Shown: positions 24,866 through 35,560, numbered from the stretch's first letter. The stretch: 64,000 nucleotides of DNA from Cristatella mucedo (GCA_009760855.2 WPIO01000095.1:23501-87500), one strand, 5' to 3'. Notes: generated by a model not told the origin, from the letters alone. Numbers and translations are program-made.

Positions 24866-25022
24866 CATAAATAAATAAATAAAATTAATTTATATAGCGC
24901 CCCAAGAGAACTTAATCTCTATTCAGGCGCTTCACATATGCTTCGGGGCTCGAGCCCACGACCTCAGTCAGACCTTGGTCGGGGCGAGCACCTTAACCGC
25001 TAGACCAAACCAGCTCGGCATA
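24866..25022 (-). mobile_element. tRNA-derived SINE, family A
   Basis: On the minus strand the head has an A-box region (TTTGGTCTAGCGGTTAAGG) and a B-box region (GGTCGTGGGCTCGAGCCC). The 3' tail (GCGCCTGAATAGAGATTAAG, TTCTCTTGGGGCGC) ends in an ATTT repeat. The tail matches the 3' end of LINE family A. It is inserted in the viral block. Confidence 0.88.
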
Positions 25023-25079
25023 ATACAGAATCGCTTTTTGGAATCAATACTTAAGAGTTGTCAAGTTTAACACTTTTTC

Positions 25080-25155
25080 TCTTCAGTTTTATCAGACAAA
25101 TCGAAAAGCGAAGACATGTTGAATTTCCGCAGGTTAAAATTGTTTGCCATTTGTC
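25080..25155 (-). pseudogene. Possible small virus-like ORF start after the protease
   Basis: A short minus-strand open frame with two Met codons (MSSLFDLSDKTEEK) lies directly downstream of the protease on the same strand and is cut by a stop after about 27 codons. It may be the start of the next gene in a minus-strand unit. Weak call. Confidence 0.2.
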
Positions 25156-25199
25156 ACTACTGTACATATAGATTTTATTTTTGTTTACTATAAAAATTA

Positions 25200-25600
25200 T
25201 TCTAATAGTAGGCCCATTGTAGTTCCAAAATCATTAGTCTCCGTGAGTTTTAAAAATTCTAGGAAATTTCTCTCACAGTCAGTCTCGCTATAATTTTGCA
25301 ATTGAAACGCTGAAAACCTGGTATCACCTAAATACTCTATAAGTTCTGGAAACTGGGGAGCTCCAGAAAAGACAAAGTAATGTTAATTCTTATTTGATTT
25401 TTTGACAGCAATCCCATGATATATTGCTCTGTCAGATTCCCAGGATTACATATTCAACATTCTGTCGTTGGAAGCATTTTAGATCTTTCATCTCTAGCAA
25501 ATATACCTCCGAAGTTCTTTATCTGCAATTCTTTTCCATATTTCATTATATCGAAGTCAGTTAATGGTATCCAGGGATTTCCTTTTAATTCTCAGTTTCT
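25200..25600 (-). pseudogene. Adenain-like cysteine protease, decayed
   Basis: The minus strand shows the N-terminal signature of polinton/adintovirus proteases: PLTDFDI, then IKNFGGIFARDE at about 25,525-25,485, then TEC-stop-ICN where relatives have ECG. A frameshift near 25,425 leads to the second half, containing YHG at the usual catalytic-His position, YFVFSG at the acidic position, then PELIEYLG and a DCERNFLEFLK stretch at the usual Cys/Gln region. The family cleaves capsid precursors in the particle. Here the His-Trp and Asp signatures are altered and the Cys neighbourhood is atypical, besides one TGA and one TAA. It is divergent from the ATPase gene. Confidence 0.6.
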
Positions 25601-25938
25601 TTATGGCTTTATTTATGGATGTCCACGATTCAATTTTCTTCGATATCCCCGCTTCCCAATTTACGACCATATGATAACACTCATGTTCCAAATTTACGTC
25701 CATGGGCTAGCACTTCGATTCCGATGTGTGCTTCAGATGACTCAGATCTCAGTTTAACCAAATTTAACTTTTTATTTATTTTCACAGATTGTACATATTT
25801 CTTTCACCATTCCATGCATTCCGCTCTGGAGTCTGGATCTCCACACGAAGTCCCCATGAAGATCATCAGAATTATTAAGGCAATAAATGTTTATTTCCCA
25901 TAAAATAAAAAGATATTGCGAGTGATTGTATATAGATC

Positions 25939-26614
25939 ATGCCTGTGAAAGCACGTGCATTTAACTTTGAATACGATCGGGAAACTGATCAAAAAGAACC
26001 ACTACCAAATGTTGCAAATACTTTATTGTTTTTCGGACCAAGCGGATCATGAAAGTCTCAGTTAATGACGAATCGGGTATTCTATTGGATGTTAAATTAT
26101 GATAATGGTACTATAGTGTTGTCTAGTCTTGATCAAAAGCTATATCGTGGATTTACGTCACGGCAGATGGAATGGCTAAGGGGGCTTTTTTCTGGGTAGA
26201 TGGTGTTGAAGGAATGCCTGATATAGATTCTAATCGCAATTTGAAAATGTGGTTGTTTTGAATGACGGAATGAAGGAAGATCAGTCTAAGGTTCTTGATT
26301 ATTTTACCAGAGGAAGACAAAATGATTAAATATTTTTTATTGTGCACAGAGTTTTACCACTACACGCCTCAGAGAGATTAAGAATAACATTAATGATCGA
26401 AATTTTTAAAAAGAATGCTACTCACATCAAATACATTAGAGATGCATTCATTGGAGATATCGATCGTAAAATCTTTAGAGACTAGATGAATTCGAGCACA
26501 CGTAACAGATTTGGCTACTGTGAAGTTGATTTAACCAAGACTGCATCTGAAGGATGCTTTTGGTTTATAGATTCTTCTGGGAAACAAATGATAACTATTT
26601 TGAATGGAAAATAA
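25939..26614 (+). pseudogene. A32/FtsK-like DNA-packaging ATPase, decayed
   Basis: The frame opens at an ATG at 25,939 and reaches a Walker A motif at 26,035-26,058 that reads GPSGS-stop-KS, the stop being a TGA at 26,050 where the family has Gly. After two frame changes, a tract from about 26,240 has a Walker-B-like VVVLNDGM and then FTRGRQND, matching the polinton/adintovirus packaging ATPase 'FxRGRH' box. The rest stays in one frame, with TAA and TAG stops, to about 26,614. The enzyme would drive genome packaging into the capsid. A SINE A follows it directly. Confidence 0.65.
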
Positions 26615-26644
26615 AATTAATATATAGATGTTCAACGGATATAA

Positions 26645-26778
26645 TATATAATATAATTCATTTAAATAGCGCCCCAAGAGAACTTAATCTCTATTCAGGC
26701 GCTTCACATATGCCTCGGGGCTCGAGCCCACGACCTCAGTCAGACCTTGGTCGGTGCGAGCACCTTAACCGCTAGACT
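26645..26778 (-). mobile_element. tRNA-derived SINE, family A
   Basis: Same head and tail as the copy at 24.87 kb, with the tail on the left (ATTTAAATAGCGCCCC) and the A-box region on the right (ACCTTAACCGCTAGAC). Inserted between the ATPase and the next viral gene. Confidence 0.87.
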
Positions 26779-26789
26779 TACTTTAAGAA

Positions 26790-27326
26790 AAAAACCTTTC
26801 GCGGTAGTGTTCAATGGTCATTAGACTGAGAGAATTAGACTAATTCAAAATTTCCAAGATCTACGAGATGAGACTGAACTTTATAATGATCAAGAAATAG
26901 AGAGATTAGAGGCAGAACTAGCTGTTAAAGATAGCGAGGAATTTCATGTGGATCAAAGAGCTATAGAGCGCCCCTGATATATCATAAACATTGAATAAGG
27001 CTGCTAAAGCGATTGAAGCAGGGACATACAAGAAAGCAATTCGAATAGCAGATGCTGCTAAGACTGTTGGTCTGAATGCCGAAAAAAGGAAAGCTCTGGA
27101 CACTTTTCAGAAAGATGTAGCTGAGCAACTAGGAATTGACCCAAGTACTGGAACTCCAAAAATATCCAAAGCAACTAAACCTAAACTTTTTGATGCCATG
27201 GATGAATTGTCTGAAAAAAAAATTATGAGAAAACAGGAGACCCGGAGCAATTTGCTTGCAAAGAAATTGGGTGATGATCAAAAACAGAGGAAAAAATACT
27301 ATCGACTGAGGACACTAGAAATATAA
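26790..27326 (+). pseudogene. Virus-like gene d, Lys/Ala-rich, partly open
   Basis: A first tract (about 26,830-26,975) is acidic and coiled-coil-like (RDETELYNDQEIERLEAELA). After a frame change and a TAA, an open run of about 112 codons (from about 26,991) follows with AAKAIEAGTYKKAIRIADAA and a Lys-rich end. It resembles a virion core or scaffold-like protein in composition only. No family recognised. It is one of the longest uninterrupted runs in the block. Confidence 0.4.
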
Positions 27327-27705
27327 AAGATCTACACAAAATTATTACACTGAGGAATAAGCAAGATTGAATCATGGAATTAAGGCATCGATAGAGGGAA
27401 TTAATAAAGAAAAAGAAGTGAGTATTCTAGCTATTAAACAATAAAGAAACAGAAGTGAGTACTCTAGCCATAGAATCGCTGATAGAATCTTAAGATGAAA
27501 ATAGTATTGGAGTCGGTGAAGTATGGGTTCTTGATTATATAAATAAGCTTTCTGTGAGTGGAGCCGGAGCAAAAATGGTTCCAATAATAATAAAAGTGAA
27601 TCTGAGGTAAAAAACAAGTTAGAACTACGGATTAGAGAACTTGCTGGTACCACTGGAGTAATATCTTCGATTAGTTCAGCAGCTGATCATCTTTTAAGAT
27701 AAAGC
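27327..27705 (+). pseudogene. Virus-like coding remnant e, several frames
   Basis: Three consecutive tracts in different frames read as plausible protein (IKASIEGINKEKEVSILA; GVGEVWVLDYINKLSVSGAG; RELAGTTGVISSISSAADHL), separated by stops and frameshifts. It may continue gene d. Function unknown. Confidence 0.35.
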
Positions 27706-27769
27706 AATGCCCCAAAAGGTATTTAGCTAGAATAAATAAAATTTTATATAGATGAGGGACTTAGAAACA

Positions 27770-28440
27770 AGCTAAGGAGATGTTAGAAAATGTTGCAGCA
27801 AAAGCATCTAGTCAAGCCAGCAAAGAAGGGTACATTTTCATGTTAATGAGTCAAGTAATCCAATTGGGGTAAGGATAGATGATCAAATAATGGTAAGAAG
27901 TAAGAGATTTAAAATTGGCTTTAAGAAATTCTTGGGATTCAATTCCATAAAAAAACAATACTACTTCAAATAAAATTTGCTTATAGAGTCGCAGGAGGAT
28001 CAGAGCAGGCAGTACCAATAAGACCAGGAATATATGCTGGAGTGCCTGATGATGTTAATGTGGAAACTTCGGATTCAATAAATAGCTCAATAGCATAATA
28101 AGGAGCGAAATCCGATAAATTTGAGATTGGAATCGATAATGCCGCAGACAATTAATGGATTAAGATGCCCGTTGGATGGAAATTTTTAGCTGTCAGATCA
28201 ACGGTGTAAGGAACGTTAGGTTTTACTAGGTATGCTTATACAACAGATCCTAACTTTGGATCGGTGTATCCTGATGTTGCTGATATATTAGCATATTCCC
28301 TAGGAGTAACAGTGGCATAAGAAAATGTAGTATTTGTTTCAGATACAAGTTTAATAACGATGCACTGTAACATGCCAGTAACCTGTAACCTGCCAGTGAT
28401 AGCAGTTATATAAATGGAAAAGAATCTCAGGTTATTAGAA
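27770..28440 (+). pseudogene. Virus-like structural-type gene f, stop-rich but frame-coherent
   Basis: Starts with a helical tract (EMLENVAAKASSQASKEG), changes frame, then has IDDQIMVRSKRFKIGFKKFLG. From about 28,000 to 28,330 there is one unbroken frame (GIYAGVPDDVNVETSDS, later GTLGFTRYAYTTDPNFGSVY) interrupted by about seven TAA codons and no frameshift. The beta-rich, Gly/Asp-rich composition would suit a minor capsid or penton-like protein, but no motif proves it. Confidence 0.35.
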
Positions 28441-28559
28441 GCTTTGTTTATGACTTCTATTCTTGGGAATTAGTGGTGTATGCACCATTAACTATTGAGT
28501 ATCATGACATAGGTCGAGAGACAGCTTCTGATATAGTTATCACATAGTTGGAGAGATAA

Positions 28560-29600
28560 CTTCTGATATAGTTATTATTGTTACTATTCAAGATTCGAGG
28601 CCATTAGATTTCGGAGGACAAACCTTTGCAACAGTATTAGAAACTGTTGAGATATAGTATAAGAGATGTCAATGAGAATAACAGGAACTAAGAGTAGTTT
28701 AACGAAACAACAGGAACTAAGAGTAGTTTAACGAAACAATTATCTTCTACACTAATTCTAAATGAAAAATATGATCATAAACTTGGATTTAGAAAGATTT
28801 AATTCATAAATGCAAATAAAGCTATTTCTAACGTAGCACCTGGAGTAAATGATATGCTTTGGTATAAAAGATGAATGGTAGATACTAGTGCTGTAGCTAT
28901 AAAGGTCAATTCTAGCTATTACGATTCTAATCAAATAGAAAATGCAATAAACACATCGCTGAAGAATAGCAAAAATGCCTCAGCTATATAATCAAGTAAT
29001 AGTAGAACTTACGAGGATAATTATGATCATACTCTTAGAGATGATCGCATTGGAATCAGGTTCTCTATGAACACAGACAGCGAGATAAGAATGCAGTTAG
29101 TTGGTGACTATGTGGTGCTTCTGGATAGCGATGTTTCTGGTGTGGTTGAGAGTACAAGAGATACACTTGGATTAGATTTGAATAATCAGAGCTGTTTTGA
29201 TCCTAGTATGGTAGGTGAAACACCAACACTTATGAAAGAATAAAAAAGGACAGCACTTTGCTTGAACGCATTAACACTGGAGCAAAATGGTATTACGAGA
29301 GAATAAAGTAGTAAGCAGAATTATTGTCAATTTAGATTTAGTTAACGCTGAAATGAATTGGGTAGAAGAAAAACAGATTTCTTGTTCAATTTTCTTACTT
29401 TTATGTAATTGATTTTGCAGATGTCAACATAGGTGGGAAAGTAAACCTTCGCACTCCCAAGAGAATATTTTTGCCAACCGGAAAAGCCATCGAGGCCATC
29501 GGCTTAGCTACTTATGGCGTAAAAAATGAAAATAAGAATCATGTGAATATAGTTTCAGATGTAATAATCCTACAGTTATTCCTACAGAATTTTTTAGACA
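28560..29600 (+). pseudogene. Virus-like gene g, long frame with few stops
   Basis: After a 29-bp tandem duplication at 28,681-28,738, one frame runs from about 28,710 to 29,245 with only TAA, TGA, TAA and a final TAA. It includes RIGIRFSMNTDSEIRMQLV and DYVVLLDSDVSGVVESTRD. Two further frames carry it to about 29,600 (MVLRENKVVSRIIVNLDLVN; then GKVNLRTPKRIFLPTGKAIE). No family recognised. By position it could be one or two virion proteins. Confidence 0.4.
28681..28738. repeat. Perfect 29-bp tandem duplication
   Basis: Two identical adjacent 29-base units starting ACAGGAACTAAGAG. The length is not a multiple of three, so it shifts the frame of gene g. Its perfection indicates it is much younger than the surrounding decay. 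Confidence 0.95.
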
Positions 29601-29608
29601 ATATATAA

Positions 29609-30055
29609 ATGATAAATTATGTAAGACGATTGCATCAAAAAATAACTAAGGGATATGGATCCAGTTTGCTTGACAAGATATTCAATGGAGTAGGAAAGAT
29701 TGCACCTGTAATCGCTAGAGTAACGAATATGAGTCTAAATAAAGCAAACAAAGGAATCGAGATGCATCAACAGAGAAAACTCACTGAACTGCGAACTAAA
29801 AAAGAGAAAATCGACCAAAAATATATACAAACAAAGCTGAAGAAATTTAACGACAGACAGATGAAGAATATGAAAGAAGAAAAAATAGAAATAAGAAGGT
29901 ATGAGAAAGATAAAATAAATAGTTCTACAGTTGTCCAGAGAGGTGTGTCCAACCGTACCCCCAACGGTGAATTTATTGATATTGTACAAAGACCAATAGA
30001 AAAAATTATACATTTATGCATTATAAAATTGGCACAAAGAACAGTGGTAACATAA
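29609..30055 (+). CDS. Intact basic virus-like protein, 148 residues, unidentified
   Basis: An uninterrupted ATG-to-TAA frame, the only complete ORF of this length in the viral block. The N-terminal third has a hydrophobic/amphipathic stretch (SSLLDKIFNGVGKIAPVIA). The middle is a highly charged Lys/Glu helix (residues about 50-105) and the end is more mixed. Small basic virion proteins of polintons, adintoviruses and adenoviruses can look like this, but no specific family is recognised. The reading could be a chance survivor in an old element. A LINE A tail lies 65 bases downstream. Confidence 0.5.
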   Translation: MINYVRRLHQKITKGYGSSLLDKIFNGVGKIAPVIARVTNMSLNKANKGIEMHQQRKLTELRTKKEKIDQKYIQTKLKKFNDRQMKNMKEEKIEIRRYEKDKINSSTVVQRGVSNRTPNGEFIDIVQRPIEKIIHLCIIKLAQRTVVT

Positions 30056-30119
30056 ACTATCGTTTGATGTAACATAGCTACCGCGTTGACCTTCGGATGA
30101 CCTGTAAAAGTCAAGGTCA

Positions 30120-30295
30120 TTGCATGCTGACCCTGTGCATGTCACCCCTAACCACATTATTCATTTTGTTTGTTTTTCAAGCATGATTTTACTTACTATT
30201 CAATTGCATATCACTTTGCAGCAAATGTGAAGCGCCTAGAAAGAGATTAAGTTCTCTGAGGGCGCTTTATCAAGTGCAATATTATTATTATTATT
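30120..30295 (+). mobile_element. LINE family A 3' tail with 7-bp target-site duplication
   Basis: A short 5'-truncated insertion (GCATGCTGACCCTGTGCATG ... GAAAGAGATTAAGTTCTCTG ... ATT tail). It is flanked by AAGGTCA at 30,113-30,119 and again at 30,296-30,302. Confidence 0.9.
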
Positions 30296-30302
30296 AAGGT
30301 CA

Positions 30303-30660
30303 CATAGAGCACTGAGGCTCAGCCAAATATGGCGATATAATCAAATCAACGGATTCAATACCAGTCACTCTAGAAATATGGAAACCCCTCAAAAGATGCA
30401 GGACACTCGGTTTCGAATTCCCCACACATAAACAAAATATAAAAAAATTGGCATGCCAAACTGTTACCCGTCATTACGATCACAGTTCAAGGACATTTTG
30501 TGACTGGCACATCTCATGCATACAGACCCATCACGCCTAGATGCGCAGGGAATGTGACAGCGGGTGACCCCCAACTATGTTCCAAATTTCCCGTCAATCA
30601 GCCGAGTATCGGTGAAGCTGCAGAATTGATGAGGTACAGAGTACTACTGTTGGGAAAGCA
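30303..30660. other. Unrecognised stretch, less AT-rich than neighbours
   Basis: Carries on across the LINE tail from 30,060-30,119, and has a more host-like base composition than the rest of the block. No coding frame or repeat family is recognised. It may be a host insertion or a decayed non-coding part of the element. Confidence 0.3.
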
Positions 30661-30719
30661 CTCAGAGAAGTCAACTTAAAGAAGTCATGATAGGGAAACT
30701 GAACTAAAATAATAATACA

Positions 30720-31105
30720 GTAAAAAGATAAGAACAATATGAAGAAGCCGAAGATAATTCTGAAACATTAAAAGAAGATCCTAAAGCCTTCAAAGAAATA
30801 GAGAGTAATATGAAATCAATCTACAGTCAATACACTGAGACTCAGACCTGATGGAGATGGTGGAACCATTTGAAAAATTGGAGCCGGATTGTAAAATCAA
30901 AAAACAATGAGGACTTGGAGCCTGATATATTCAAAGACAACAATAAAATTTCTTTTTATACAGAGAAGAAATTTCAAGTGCTCCAATCTATGATTTTTTG
31001 GAGCTTAGTGATCTACCTTTTCCCAGATATCCAATTAGAAATGATCAATTTAGAGAATTTTTCCAAGCCAGAGGTAGATCTTAATGCTGTAAAAGCAAAC
31101 TAATT
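30720..31105 (+). pseudogene. Virus-like gene i, charged, one internal stop
   Basis: An acidic/charged frame (EQYEEAEDNSETLKEDPKAF...) continues through one TGA (about 30,850) to a TAA at 31,101. Composition resembles gene k at 35.8 kb. No family recognised. Confidence 0.35.
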
Positions 31106-31159
31106 ATATTCAAAGTAACTGGTGAACAAAATCCATGTTCTAAACTATCTGACTCATAT

Positions 31160-31720
31160 ATAATAACAATAATAATAATAATACACTTGATAAAGCGCCC
31201 TCAGAGAACTCTATCTCTTTCTAGGCGCTTTAAATTTGCTGCAAATGGAAACGCGATTGAATGGTGAGCAATATCATGCTTGATAAACAACACGAATAAC
31301 ATGGTTAGGGCTGACATGCACAGGGTTAGCATGCAAATGTGGTTAGTGGCAGCATGCACAGTGTCAGCACGCATAGCCACATAAAAGACGAATCACAGGG
31401 ACCCGCTAAATGCTGTGCTAAATAGGTGCGTTTTTAAGTTCTTTCGAAATGTGGTCAAGTCAGGGGATGTTGTGACGCAGGTCGGGAGTGAGTTCCAGGC
31501 TTTGGGAGCATATGAACTAAATGCACGGTCTCCAAAGGATTTAAGGTTTGTATGAGGTATTTCAAGGCTGTTGGATTCCGAAAAGCGGGTGGTACGATGC
31601 TTGGCCTGATGGGGGAGTAGATCTGAGAGATAGGCTGGAGCCAAAGATGAAGTGACCTAAAAGTGAGCGACAAAACCTTGAAGTCGATCCGTTGATCTAC
31701 TTCTAGAGGGACCGATTCAA
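31160..31720 (-). mobile_element. LINE family A, C-terminus plus full 3' UTR
   Basis: The minus strand carries LSDLLPHQAKHRTTRFSESN, RAFSSYAPKAWNSLPTC and FRKNLKTHLF (31,393-31,644), then the 3' UTR with CGCCTAGAAAGAGATAGAGT and an ATT-repeat tail at the left. This is among the best-preserved copies of this end in the window. Confidence 0.88.
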
Positions 31721-32559
31721 GAACAGACTGCTACTGGCGGTCATTCTATGGTACCCTTAATAGGAACTTAATTACCAGTCTAGTTAACAATGCTTGTGCT
31801 GCGATGTTTCTCTCAATCAAAGTAAGACTAGGTAGTGAAGAAATATAAAACATACCATCACCTCAAAGATTTCGATCAGTATAATAAACCATGGGGCTCC
31901 TAGCTTATCCAAATGATTAAAATAGAACTGAGGTGCTGCTATTGGATGGAAGAAAAGAGGAAGCAAGTTCCTTGCGTTGATACGGTATATCTATGGCCTC
32001 ACAAGTTACAGCAGTCCGGTAGCAACGGAAGCAAGGACAAATTTGCGTTGGCGTTATGTACAAAAGAGGACTTGAAAACAACATGGTTGATACTTATGTA
32101 GTATTTAGTATTATATTACCACTAGCAAGGCTCTGTGGATTCTGTGCAGATATGAATAGGATCTTGTATAACATTCTATTTACCCTTGAAATAGCAACAG
32201 TTGGTGGCTTTGATAAAGATTCTACAATGAATTTGATATCTAGAACAGCTAAAGACCATAATAACACAATTGCATCTAAAACTATTGCTTTAGCTCATGG
32301 ACAGGGTGTGTAAACTGCATTTCAAAATAAAGATGTCAAAAATGAAACTAAAGGTTCCATGTATACTCTTGTGCTAAGTATCAACAAAATTTGTAGCGAA
32401 CGTACAAAGATAATCAAACTTCACTATAGAGTTACAAGAAATGAAATAATGACACTAAATGCCAAAAACTATAGATTGAGGCCGACTACAACTTTTTCTG
32501 TAGAAAACACGACTGATTAAGTTAGATGGCCGATTAGAGAATCTCACTGTTTACCAATA

Positions 32560-32955
32560 CCTCGTCAAACATCAAATCTTTCGGAGAACATGCATTTAGT
32601 TTGTATGCTCCTAAATCCTGGAACTCTCTCCCGACTAGTATCATGACGTCCCCTGACTTGACAAAATTTAAAAAGAAATTAAAAATGCACCTATTTAGCA
32701 CAGCATTTGGTGGGCCCCTGTGATTCGTCCCTTATGTGCTCATGCGTGCTGACACTGTGCATGCTGCCACTAACCACACTTGCATGCTGACCCTGTGCAT
32801 TTAACTCCTAACCATGCTATTCTTTTTGTTTATTGAACATGCTATTACTAACCTTTCGATCATGGTTCCTTTGCAGCAAGTTTAAAGCACCTAGGAAGAG
32901 ATTAAGTTCTATTAGGGTGCTTTAGCAAGTGTTTTGTTATTGTTATTATTATTAT
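32560..32955 (+). mobile_element. LINE family A insertion inside the capsid-like gene
   Basis: C-terminal coding (FGEHAFSLYAPKSWNSLPTS, FKKKLKMHLFSTAF) with one or two frame breaks, then the 3' UTR and an ATT tail. The left junction is not sharply defined and no clear target duplication was seen. Confidence 0.8.
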
Positions 32956-33150
32956 TATAAATATGGTAGTCGTACTAGAACCCCCGTACATTTAATAATT
33001 GCGACATTAAGAATGTAGTCATGGTTGCTAACAGTTCTAAAAGTTATCCATATGTTGCTAGAAGTAGCTATCCAAAAGACGGAAAGTGCTGAACTAAATA
33101 CTAAGATTTTACCCAGTTTAGAAAGCAGTTCCTGGGTCGCAATGAAGTTA

Positions 33151-33628
33151 ATAATAATAATAATAATAATAATGTCCTTGATCAAGCACCCTCAGAGAAC
33201 TCAATCTCATTCTAGGCGCTTTACATTTGCTGCAAAGGGAAATGCAATTGAATGGTGAGTAATATCATACTTGATAAACAACACGAATAACATGGTTAGG
33301 GCGGACATGCACAGGGTCAGCATGCAAATGTGGTTAGTGGCAGCATGCACAGTGTCAGCACGCATAAGCACGTGAAGGACGAGTTACAGGGACCCACTCA
33401 ATGCTGTCCTAAATAGGTGTTTTTAAGTATTTTTAAATGTGGTCAACTCAGGGGATGTTCTGACGCAGGTCGGGAGGGAGTTTCAGGCTTTGGGAGCATA
33501 CGAACTAAATGCACGGTCTCCAAAGGATTTGAGGTTTGTACGAGGTATTGGTAGACTGTTGGATTCCGAATAGCGGGTGGTACGATACCTGGCCTGGTGG
33601 GGGTGTAGATCTGAGAGATAGGCCAAAG
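33151..33628 (-). mobile_element. LINE family A insertion with 10-bp target-site duplication
   Basis: Minus-strand LINE A end. The tail (ATAATAATA) is at the left and the C-terminal coding, with frame breaks, at the right. It is flanked by AATGAAGTTA at 33,141-33,150 and 33,629-33,638. Removing the insert leaves the capsid-like reading frame continuous, which independently supports that frame. Confidence 0.92.
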
Positions 33629-34085
33629 AATGAAGTTACTGTTACTGAACCTGTGGGTGTTACAAGTCATGAGTGGTAAACTCGATATCAAATTCATGAA
33701 ATCGATCATCAGTACAATGATAGCTACTTCTGAACACTACAAGACTATGTTAGTATTAAATTTAATGAGCTGACTTTACAGGTGGTTGGAGGGGCCGCTC
33801 AGACTAGAGTCACCGTTCATTATACTACGATTTGCTATAACACCGCCGAGATAACTTTAAACGGTTATGGTTCTCAATTTACATGTGTAAAGGGCTCATG
33901 GGTGTATGATAATATTGACGAAGAATAATTTAACCTATTTACTGATAATAGAATACCATAAAAAACTAAATTGTATTTGTGCAAGGTTCGGTCAGATGAG
34001 TGGAAAAAATCAATGAGGCTAAATATGACGGATCGGAAATATATTCTTTGCTAGTTATCAATGCAATATTTGGAGACCAGTCGGA

Positions 34086-34298
34086 TTGAGATACCAGAAA
34101 ATGGCATACAGAAAACAAAAATACATATCAAACAGAAATGCGGTAGCCTATGCTCCAATGGTATTTGGTAAATTATTTGAGCCAATGGTGTCAAAATACT
34201 TAGAGAGGAAAATTCAAACAAAATATTCGAAGGCACTAATGACGGCTTTACTAGAGATGGCTTATATTTATATATTCTCCAGATTAAATAATTGGTAA
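34086..34298 (+). pseudogene. Virus-like small gene, open 70 codons
   Basis: A basic open frame with aromatic residues (YRKQKYISNRNAVAYAPMVF ...) between the capsid-like and fibre-like regions. A second plausible frame lies just upstream. No family recognised. Confidence 0.3.
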
Positions 34299-34349
34299 AA
34301 CCAAATTAGTACAGATAAAGTGTCCACGGAGCAGAACAACTAAAAAAGG

Positions 34350-35560
34350 GTTCATGGCACAACAGTATCATGAAAAATGCCTACTATTATTGCATGTGCT
34401 CGGATTAGAGGAATGCCATTACTCTGGGTTCGAACTATTTGTTCCAAGATGGAATTACAAAACAAGACCAAGTAACCGTATAGCTACTGGAAGTCTTATA
34501 ATACGTACTGATAAAGATATAGACATATGAGTTTGAAAATCACTATTTTTTATGATTAGAAAAAAGAAAAGTACTTAAAACTCTGAGTTTGACTGTATTA
34601 GTGGATTTAGAAGTTTAAAAATATGATTAAACATGGGTCTGGCGTAAAGTATTATAGTGGAAAATCATTAACTCACGTGGTTACAGAACCACATTCTGAT
34701 AGATTTTTTTTTGGATAGTGACATAGTAAAAGAAGTTTTAGATAAATTAAAGATTTTAATATCGGAGTATGTAGACCAATTACAAAAAAGTTAACACCAG
34801 CCAATTCGTGACGAACTCAAATGGATACTTATAATCAGACCTTGATGTTGATGGTTACAGAATAACAAGCCTTTTAGACCCAGTTAACCTTCATATGCTG
34901 TAACTAAAGGATATGCTGATTGAAATCGTTTGGCACTTGGATTAGGAATAATTGATTTCGATGGACTTAAAATAACAAACCTAGAAACGATGTAAATCCT
35001 GGAGATACAGTTAGTATCAGCCAAATGAAATACACATTTAAGCAAATCTCGAGACTGGTGATTTAAACATGGGTGGATTGGCAATAACTTCATTAAATTG
35101 GATGCTAGCAAAACAAATTCTACTGTATTATCAGATGACTTTTGCGTTACATATGGATGATTAAAAAGAGATGTGGTGTTAAGTGGGACTTCAGTTAGTT
35201 ATATTCTTAATATGAATGAAATACTAATAATAAATGTTATAGATCCAATAAACTACACAGATATGGCAACAAAGGATACTTTGATAGAAGATTAAAAAAA
35301 GTAAAAGAGCCACTTTTATATCTATTATTACTGGAATATAATAAAATATTTCAACCTTAATATTTGAAACAATGATAATAGGGGCATCCAATTGTGTGTT
35401 TTATTAAAATACACTGGTGATACTGCTAGGCCTTCGGGCGATGTTAGAGCGATAAGTGTTTCTAGTACTAGTACATATTTTAAAAACTATGCGTTTTTTT
35501 ACAAGACTATCGACTGCCTACTATTTCATAGATAATATTGGTAATTATAAAGTTAATCTA
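34350..35560 (+). pseudogene. Fibre-like (receptor-binding) protein, heavily decayed
   Basis: Several frames carry the repeated shaft pattern found in many dsDNA virus and phage fibres, where a 'DLxMxGxxITxLxDPxNPxDAxTKxYxD' unit recurs. Seen here: DGYRITSLLDPVN (about 34,850), PSYAVTKGYAD (34,895), FDGLKITNLE (34,960), DLNMGGLAITSLN (35,060), and INVIDPINYTDMATKD (35,240). Later there is a Ser/Thr-rich possible head (35,410-35,510). Fibres of this kind trimerise and contact the host cell. Many frameshifts and stops. Confidence 0.55.

Larger units (their letters stand above)
31790..34100 (+). pseudogene. Major capsid protein-like gene, broken by two LINE insertions
   Basis: Pieces in order: about 31,910-32,060 (TSYSSPVATEARTNLRW-like tract, frames mixed); 32,056-32,520 with a PLARLCGFCADMNRILYN stretch like the polinton/adintovirus capsid signature between the jelly rolls; then a Trp-Pro-Ile segment and, after a LINE insertion, 32,975-33,150 with FNNCDIKNVVMVANSSKSYP, close to the family's FDHCxIxNVxVxLNSxxYP box. 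After a second, oppositely oriented LINE the frame resumes (TVTEPVGVTSHEW..., later beta-rich) to about 34,000. In-frame TAA and TGA stops are frequent. The product would form the icosahedral shell. It is dead by insertion alone. Confidence 0.55.
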
